Positions 57,330 to 64,000 of a DNA stretch of 64,000 bases are shown here, one piece after another. The position numbers and the translations under genes were made by a program. Source of the DNA: Aricia agestis (Eukaryota > Arthropoda > Insecta > Lepidoptera > Lycaenidae). Within the stretch, counting starts at the first letter, position 1, and every line of letters begins with the position of its first letter. The notes beneath the pieces are model-generated. The model was not told the origin of the DNA. It saw only the letters and a list, made by a program, of their open reading frames with translations, and searched no databases. The DNA is taken from assembly GCF_905147365.1 (NCBI RefSeq), contig NC_056417.1, forward strand, positions 7,028,501 through 7,092,500. The letters run 5' to 3'.

Positions 57330-57834
57330 TACGCCTTTATAATAAAATCATAGAAAACGTTCAAAATCTGTCAATTAATAAATTTAAAAAAATTGTTAAA
57401 GAACGTTTGTGTACCAAAGCATACTATAAGGTTACTGATTTCATGAATGATAGTACACCGTGGGAATAAGGTCGCCCCCTGCAGAGCTGTTTCTGTATAT
57501 TATTTTATTGTAATATTGTACACTGGTTGTATTTAGTTTTTTTATTTCTTATTTAGTCATAATGACATTGTAATTTTCCATCTTTTTGGTAAAAGATGGC
57601 CCCGTGCGAGTTTCTTACGCCGGTTCTTCTCGCCGGGCTAGTTTCCGAACCGGTGGTAGGCGCCAGTAGCAACAACGTTCGGAAAATGTTTAAAAAAACT
57701 TATTACCTATGCGTACACTCACTCATTTACTTAAAGGTGGAAGTTGTTTTCGCGGAATATTGCTAAAAAAAATAATAACAAACTAAATTTAAAACTTATT
57801 CTGAATAAAATTTTTTGACTTTGACTTTGACTTT
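57330..57834 (+). mobile_element. Jockey-like LINE, ORF2 end and 3' UTR
   Basis: One frame reads INKFKKIVKERLCTKAYYKV and ends NDSTPWE then stop (57469), like the C-terminus of jockey-type ORF2. The 3' UTR has TTACGCCGGTTCTTCTCGCC and ends in TTGACTTTGACTTTGACTTT. It is interrupted by a solo MITE arm (57707-57795). Confidence 0.7.
57707..57795. mobile_element. Solo arm of a foldback MITE inside the LINE tail
   Basis: Matches the right arm of 24904-25347 (CACTCATTTACTTAAA, GCGGAATATTGC). AACTTATT stands on both sides, consistent with an 8-bp duplication. Confidence 0.7.
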
Positions 57835-58993
57835 AAGTAAGGCTCTTACGGTTGCACTCAGAGACATATTTTAATGAAAATTAAACTTAAAATATTTAAT
57901 GAAGAGTTTGACCGATAATGAATGGAATTTTCGTTTAATTACATTTAAGTAGTTAATATTAGTTTCTGAGTGCGGCAGGCAGAGCTTCGAAAGTCAGCTA
58001 TTTGAAATAACGCTAATACTTGTGCGTGCGTTTAAATAGTCTAGTATTAAGGTACTGTATATTATTATATTGTGGTTTTAATTCCCTCGTACAGTGTTGG
58101 TAATGGACGAAACATTACCCTACTTGGGTGGAGAGCTTTTGACTCTTGTGATAACTTCTGCCCATAAAATGCAACGCCGAGTGCTCGCGCGTTTATCTTT
58201 CAAATGTGTGTCATCTTAAAATTTCCTTTATAGCCCCGCTGATGTGCAAATGTTTGCCATTTTTTGTCATCTAAATGTTATAACTGATTTCTGTATTACA
58301 AAGGAAGTAGCGTTGTAAGAATAAGGAAGTGTTTTTAGGTAAATTCTTTAATTGTTTGCTTTTTAGAATGTTTTACTGATTGCTGCCGTGTGCCCAGATT
58401 TTAATGTGTTTTGAGTCTAAAGCTGCTGTTGTTTATCGTCAAGTCGTCAATAAAATATTACAGCCATTTACTACTAAACACAAAATTGAATAAACTAGTT
58501 ACATAAAGAGAATGTTTTAAGTGTCCTAACTAGTTTGAGTCTAAAAGAGACAATTTATAGTTATATCTAGTTACCTTAAAACAACAAACGAGTGCCACAG
58601 GTAGGACTGAATGTAAATGACTGAGAAAACGCCATTTTGTATTCAAGTAACATTCCGTCTTCTTAAACAAGGTTTCTACGGGGACTGCTAATATATTACA
58701 CGAAACTTAGACGGAAGTTGCTATAATTATTTTCCCACTTAAAAGTTGCGCGGGATTCGCATAATTTACCCAATCCCGGGGAAATTTATGCGAATTTTGA
58801 AAAGGATAATTTTTGGGTAAAACACCTGGACTGCGGTCTGTTTACTAATTTTACTATTGCAGCTAAGTTTGTTGTTTTGGTCCAGGGTGTATATAAAAAA
58901 AAAAAAAAGAAAAAAACTACTGAATGTACTATCAGAGAAGTTTGAATTGAATAAAGAATGAGCTGTATGAATATTGTAGAATTTGGTTTCGAC
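57835..58993. other. No recognised feature
   Basis: AT-rich. Confidence 0.45.
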
Positions 58994-59165
58994 TTTTTAA
59001 CCGACTTCCAAAAACGAGGAGGTTATACGTTCGGCTGTGGATATGTTTTATTTTTATTCTTTATGTATGTTCAACGATTAGTCCGCCGTTTGTGAACCGA
59101 TTTTCAAAATTTTTGTTTTGTTGTATTAGGTTTCACTCCAATTTGGTACCATGTTCAGAAAAGTG
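58994..59165 (+). repeat. Copy of the AACCGACTTCC repeat
   Basis: TTTTTAACCGACTTCCAAAA through GTTCAACGATTAGTCCGCCG and TTAGGTTTCACTCCAATTTG; shared with 53531-53655 and with the Helitron at 60174. Confidence 0.7.
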
Positions 59166-59284
59166 GTGACCTGATGATAGGATCCATGAGTAATCGAGGG
59201 GACTCCTCAAAATTCAAATGGAAACATATAGTGTTTTTCGTTTTATGAAATCAAAAAAAAAACTATATGTTTAAATATGCCTGG

Positions 59285-59345
59285 CTCACACATATGCCTG
59301 GAATGCTTCATAATATGTGAAGCATTCCAGGCATATATGTGTGAG
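59285..59345. repeat. Hairpin with about 26-bp arms, 7-nt loop
   Basis: CTCACACATATGCCTGGAAT... and its inverse; the arms differ only by an extra AT on the right. Confidence 0.88.
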
Positions 59346-60173
59346 AATTATTTAACACTTTTTTGTTCATTATAAATTATTATTGTTTTTATGAGACTTC
59401 GTAATAGTATCAAATCGATATATTTAATTCCTACGAACTACGAATAATAAAAACTAAGGAAACGCTTTGAATTTGTTTTTGTTGTTCAAACTTGTTGTCA
59501 ACAGACTTCAACCATAAATAAAAAGAATATAATTCGTATGTATAGGCTTCTCACTCAAAAATCTGTCATTTCTCATGTGTGTGTGTTGTAGTGTGTGTAA
59601 TGTTTTATTTGTTAAAAAAATGTATGATAAAAGCATAATTTCAAAATAATATTAGTTCGATGCACTCCTTCACCATATGAAACTATAACTGTGCAAAATT
59701 TCATGTTTTCCCATTTTTCGTAAAAAGGGTTACAAAGTTTTTCGTTCGCGTATTAATATTATGATGATTATGTCTTCTTGTTTATTACTTTAAAATATTA
59801 AAATATGCTAAATCACTGCTTAGTTGAATTTTTTTATGTCACTGACCTCTACAATATTATCACAATAATTATCGAGCTTTTTCTATGAATATAATGAGAA
59901 ATATGTTTTGACCTCGCTACATAAAGTCCTCTTCAACATCCACTCGAAACACGAACGTAGAAAAAATCTTCAACATAAATTCCATGTTCAATATCCGATG
60001 TGAAAATATAAATTTGATTCGAGATGAAGTTTTCGCAATATAATATTATTAATGATCACTTCAACTTTTCATTAGAATATGCTGGATTTTTTTTACACGT
60101 GGAAAATTCTATTTTTGTTGCTGTTATCAAAGAGAATGTCATATACTACGTAACAGCTGTTATTCTACTAATA
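59346..60173. other. Mostly plain; one foldback arm
   Basis: 59436-59460 carries the CCTACGAA...AATAAAAACTAAGG words of 7073-7177. Confidence 0.45.
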
Positions 60174-60966
60174 TTATAAACGCGAAAGTTTGGATGTACA
60201 TGTAATATGTATGTATGTATGGATGTTTGTTACTCTTTCACGCAAAAACTACTGAACGGATTTTAATGAAACTTTACAATAATATAGTTTATACATCAGA
60301 ATAACACATAGGCTACAATTTTAACCGACTTTCAAAATGGAGGAGGTGTTATTTTGATGACCTCTGTGGCTCAGTTGGTGGGCTGTTGGTAGCTCAAGCC
60401 GGGGGTCGCGGGTTCGAATCCCGCCGAGGGAACAAAAAGTTTTCAAAGTTCCTGGGTCATAGATGTGTAAATATGTGTATCATATAATAAAAATCTTAAA
60501 TATATGTATTGTATATAAGTATTAAATATATTTCCGTTTTCTGGTACCCGTAACACAAGTCCTTCAGGTACTTACCACGGGGCCAGACTGACGTGGTGTG
60601 AAGCGTTCATAGATATTATTATTATTATTATGTTCGTTTTTTATGTTCAACGATTACTCCGCCGTTTGTCAACCGATTTTCAAATTTTTTTGTTGTATAG
60701 GCTATCCTCCGAATTTAGTACCATATTCATGAAAATGATTTGCTACCAACAAATAAGATTTTGCACCAATGTATACCATGGTTCAGAAGGTGCTGAGAGA
60801 ACTCCTGACTCTTGTTTTGGGAACGGAAAGCATATGCTACTATGCAAATTACATTCATCATCATCATCACTACCATAAACCGTTTTGACCCTATTATTGG
60901 TACTTTTATAGTCTTTTATTATATTATGTCACTAAAACCGCGGGTAACACCGCGGAGCACAGCTAA
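60174..60966 (+). mobile_element. Helitron with a nested tRNA-type SINE
   Basis: The head TCTACTAATATTATAAACGC and the block TTTAACCGACTTTCAAAATG (near 60321) are followed by a SINE insertion (60361-60631). The body (GTTCAACGATTACTCCGCCG) and the end CACCGCGGAGCACAGCTA come after it; the final G of CTAG is replaced by A. Confidence 0.65.
60361..60631 (+). mobile_element. Second tRNA-type SINE family, full copy
   Basis: A box TGGCTCAGTTGGTGGGC, B box GGGTTCGAATCCC, body with AACACAAGTCCTTCAGGTAC and GACTGACGTGGTGTGAAGCG, and an (ATT)n tail. It is nested in the Helitron 60174-60966. Confidence 0.85.
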
Positions 60967-61049
60967 TAATTTAATAAATTATAATCCCACCAGTTATATA
61001 ACAATCCCATAAACAATTTTACGCTTATTTGCTTAGATGTGCCGACCAC

Positions 61050-61306
61050 GTAAATGAGTTATTTCGCGGCAACCGTACAGTTTTCGCGCAAAATTTAGCC
61101 AATGTAACATAAAATTTTCCCCGGTTTTCCACATTTTCCTTTGATTCTTCGCTCCTATTGGTCGCACCGTCGTGTTATATAGCCTAAAACATTCCACAAT
61201 AAATGGACTATCCAACACAAAAATATTTATTCAATTCGAACCAGTACTTCCTGAGATTAGCACGCTCAAACAAACACACTCTTTAGCTTTGTAATATAAG
61301 TATAGA
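61050..61306 (-). mobile_element. Helitron fragment, reverse orientation
   Basis: TTTTCCACATTTTCC, AAATGGACTATCCAACAC, CCTGAGATTAGCACGCTCAA and the head remnant GCTTTGTAATATAAGTATAG match 33040-33380. The CTAG end is missing. Confidence 0.6.
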
Positions 61307-61864
61307 ATTTACTATTTACACGCAGTCGTCTATGTAGTACACTTTGAGCTATTAACCAGGTGTTACACTACCGTTATATGCAGTTCGTGCGTACAAGAGT
61401 TATTTTACTTCGGAATTCCTATGAAAGTGGTTCTTATGTAGTCAGCATTAAGGTCGTGTCAGCGGAAAAATAAGTGTTTAGTGCCCTTTGGAGTACGTGA
61501 AAAAACAGCCATCTGCCGAAGGGATGCAAATAAAGGCTTGTACAAATGTGAAATGCACATATTTGCGACTGCCTCTCATGGTCGTTTTGTACCTATATAT
61601 ATACAAGAGGTACACATCTATTTCCACAATGTCCAATCCAATGTCGACAAATAAAAAAAAGTGCTCTTGAATTGCATACAGTTGGTAACTATTAAATCAC
61701 TTCTAAGTAGCTCTCTTGGTTTAAATGAAACCAGAAAATCGTAACTAACTACCGTACTCTCTCCCTCTTTCTATTTGGTACCTAAGTCCTAATTACCTAT
61801 TACTGCTTCCAGCGGTAAGGCCGCCAAATCGTTTTTTTTAATTTTGTAATCTTTTTAAATTTTT
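61307..61864. other. No recognised feature
   Basis: AT-rich. Confidence 0.45.
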
Positions 61865-62376
61865 GGAACGAAGTTCCTTATCGCGCGTTCGGCGTAAAGG
61901 AGGCTAGAGAGAACGATATTTGAGCTCGACACTTTTTTTTTGTACATTCATGGTAGGGGCAGAGGGCGTTGATAGTATTCCTGTGCGTCAACTAATTAGC
62001 AATTTTTGAGAATAAACAGCGACGCGTTGTTAGTATTCCTGGGAGTCAATAGATGGGGTTTTTTTAATAATATTTTTGAGTGTATAATACGTACACTGAT
62101 ATTTTGAACATTTATACTTTTATACTATTATTATAAATGCGAAAGTGTGTCTGTCTGTCTGTCTGTCCGTCTGTCTGTCTGTCTGTCTGTCTATTACCTC
62201 TTCACGGTCAAACCAACGAACCGATTTTGCTGAAATTTGGCATGGAGATACTTTGAGTCCCGGGAAAGGACATAGGATACTTTTTATCCCGGAAAAATGT
62301 ACGGTTCCAGCGCGATAAACCAATTTGGACGCAACAGAGTTGCGGGCGTCATCTAGTAAGAAATAACTTCGTTCCA
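61865..62376. mobile_element. GGAACGAAG-TIR element, copy 2, with nested Helitron
   Basis: Same ends and body as 27536-28169, but interrupted by the Helitron 62120-62356 in place of the SINE. Confidence 0.78.
62120..62356 (+). mobile_element. Helitron nested in a GAACGAAG-TIR element
   Basis: The head TATACTATTATTATAAATGC, a long (TCTG)n tract (62148-62190), and GCGGGCGTCATCTAG (CTAG 62353-62356) followed by T. It interrupts the element 61865-62376, whose other copy (27536-28169) lacks it. Confidence 0.85.
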
Positions 62377-63577
62377 TTTGGGTATTCCTTGATACCTCTC
62401 AAGTTTTTTCTGCAAATATGGAGTTCTTATTTTATTATCATTATTATATTGCTCACTTCTTCTAGCTATCATTAGAATATAAAAGTCACTAAACCACTTT
62501 CTTGTTTGTCACGGTAGCGTTTTGCATTCGAGTTTGACGGCAGACTATATAAAGATATAGCCGTAAAGATGTAAAGATCACTATCAGGATCACTTTCTAT
62601 ATCTGAAATGGACGTTAGTTTTGTATTTTTTTTCTTTATCTTTTCTTCCATCTAGATTGGTTATGTTCGTTAAAGATGTAGGTTATTAACTTAGTACTTG
62701 GTCGTTAACAATAAGTTACGTTGCAGATGGAATAGTATTTTGACACCTATGATATAATAGTTTTTATCTATCTTAATGTAGACATAATAATTATAGTTCT
62801 TATCTATCTTAATGTGCTCTTTATAATGCATATTTTACATAATAGTAACAATGTTACATTACACACTCTTACAATGTAAAACTTGTATCTGCCTTCTGCG
62901 TGCTTGAAGGAAATGTAATGACTAATGAATAGACATCTAGATTATATGCACGATCAAAGTGCCGATATATGCATGCAAGTATGCACAATCAAGTCACTTA
63001 TTATTAAAATTTATTATTTTATTGAAGAGCTTTCCGGATTTTTTTTATAATTTCATCAAATCCAGGATTTTTCGAATTTTATACAGCACCGATAATAATT
63101 TTCTACCAACAATTTCCGATTGCAATCTTAATGCCCATGGAAGTTTAATAAATCGGTAAAGTTACTTTATTCAAATTTTTTACTAATGTTGCCAACTACA
63201 AAGAAAAATTTTGTTTCTAGAAAGATATTGTACGGGTTTATTGCATTCTTTAAATGGGGATGGAGCCACATATTTAAAGTGTTTTGATCTATCCTACCTC
63301 TGTTTTGTGGCCTCGGTGTATGTCATGATAGCTAGTTTGGAGACTACGAGGGCACAAAACTACCGAAATATGCACTATCAACGAAAAATTGCCAAATTAT
63401 GCACTATTGCCTAAAAAGTGCCATTATATAGATTTGCATATGCAAGTATGCAATTGTATATAATCCGATGTCTACTAATGAACAAAATAAAACTTAAACA
63501 TAAAAAAATAAACCCACAGCCTAACATAGAACCTCTTCCTTAATATTTCTCTATAGTCGGTTAAAATTAATTATTTC

Positions 63578-63579
<2 letters not shown>
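62377..63579. other. No recognised feature
   Basis: AT-rich; ORFs at 62959-63414 have no recognised family. Confidence 0.45.

Positions 63580-63628
<49 letters not shown>
63580..63628. repeat. (TA)n microsatellite, about 24 units
   Basis: Uninterrupted TA repeat at the 3' end of SINE copy 6; it may have grown from the insertion-site or tail sequence. Confidence 0.95.
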
Positions 63629-63632
<4 letters not shown>

Positions 63633-63955
63633 TTTATGAAATAAGGGGGGCAAACGAGCAAACGGGTCACCTGATGGAAAGCAACTTCCGTCGCCCATGG
63701 ACACTCGCAGCATCAGAAGAGCTGCAGGTGCGTTGCCGGCCTTTTTAGAGGGAATAGGGTAATAGGGGAGGGTAGGGATGGGAAGGGAATTGGGGAGGGT
63801 AGGGAAGGGAATAGGGTAGGGGATTGGGCCTCCGGTAAACTCACTCACTCGGCGAAACACAGAGCTAGCGCTGTTTCACGCCGGTTTTCTGTGAGAACGT
63901 GGTATTTCTCCGGTCGAGCCGACCCATTCGTGCCGAAACATGGCTCTCCCACGTA
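63629..63955 (-). mobile_element. Poly(A)-tailed SINE, copy 6, beside a (TA)n tract
   Basis: Reverse copy whose T7 tail directly abuts a TA microsatellite on its left. The body is near-complete. Confidence 0.87.
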
Positions 63956-64000
63956 TAAAATTATATAAATGAAGTAATTAATGAAATGAAAGGTAAAATC

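Noticed and set aside
60361..60435. tRNA gene
   Set aside because: The same situation: it is the head of a SINE with an (ATT)n tail.
63576..63860. 94-codon ORF
   Set aside because: Runs through the SINE and ends in the TA microsatellite.

Overview
The window is AT-rich nuclear DNA of an insect, almost certainly a lepidopteran (moth or butterfly). The grounds are Helitron ends of the form TC...CTAG with (TCTG)n microsatellites behind their heads, a poly(A)-tailed SINE with internal CCCTTCCCTA-type repeats, tRNA-headed SINEs with (ATT)n tails, and many foldback MITEs. The species cannot be told from the sequence alone.

Host genes are sparse. One complete gene is certain: a single-exon cathepsin B-like cysteine protease on the minus strand (4966-5976), with signal peptide, propeptide, catalytic Cys112/His281/Asn301 and the occluding loop. 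Its upstream side carries an initiator-like TCAGT and a cluster of nuclear-receptor half-sites; an AATAAA signal lies 65 nt past the stop. A second, much weaker candidate is a non-coding first exon at about 22456-22678 on the plus strand, with an initiator-like start and a good GTGAGT donor; the rest of that gene is not visible.

The rest is intergenic or intronic DNA filled with transposable elements. The main structure is at 48568-53455: a minus-strand BEL/Pao LTR retrotransposon with 155-bp LTRs that differ at one position, a 5-bp target duplication (AAGCC), a primer-binding-site candidate and a G10 polypurine tract. Its gag-pol frame carries one amber codon at a normally conserved Trp and has lost most of the reverse transcriptase, the RNase H and most of the integrase. 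Its left LTR is split by a 1012-bp Helitron inserted precisely between A and T, and that Helitron carries a SINE fragment and a 77-bp foldback MITE. A second Helitron-bounded region (13708-16037) contains a 5'-truncated, frameshifted non-LTR reverse transcriptase. Six copies of one SINE, three of another, about twenty Helitron copies or fragments, two hAT-type MITE copies of one family with 8-bp duplications, several TA-flanked MITEs and many long palindromes account for most recognisable non-coding sequence.

Layout: 1-4.9 kb, MITEs including one inside another; 4.9-6.2 kb, cathepsin B; 6.3-12 kb, sparse MITEs and one SINE; 12-16 kb, Helitrons and the RT pseudogene; 16-24 kb, mostly unrecognised sequence plus the possible first exon; 24-28 kb, foldback and hAT MITEs and a nested SINE; 29-32.3 kb, palindromes, tandem Helitrons, a 76-bp hairpin minisatellite and a 540-bp TIR element; 33-42.6 kb, SINEs, Helitrons and MITEs; 44-46.2 kb, four TIR elements; 46.7-55.5 kb, Helitrons and the BEL/Pao nest; 57-63.9 kb, a LINE tail, foldbacks, Helitrons and a SINE beside a (TA)n tract. 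I found no CRISPR, operon or other prokaryote-like system and no convincing new multi-gene system. The value of the window lies in well-dated nested insertions and some unusual repeat architectures.
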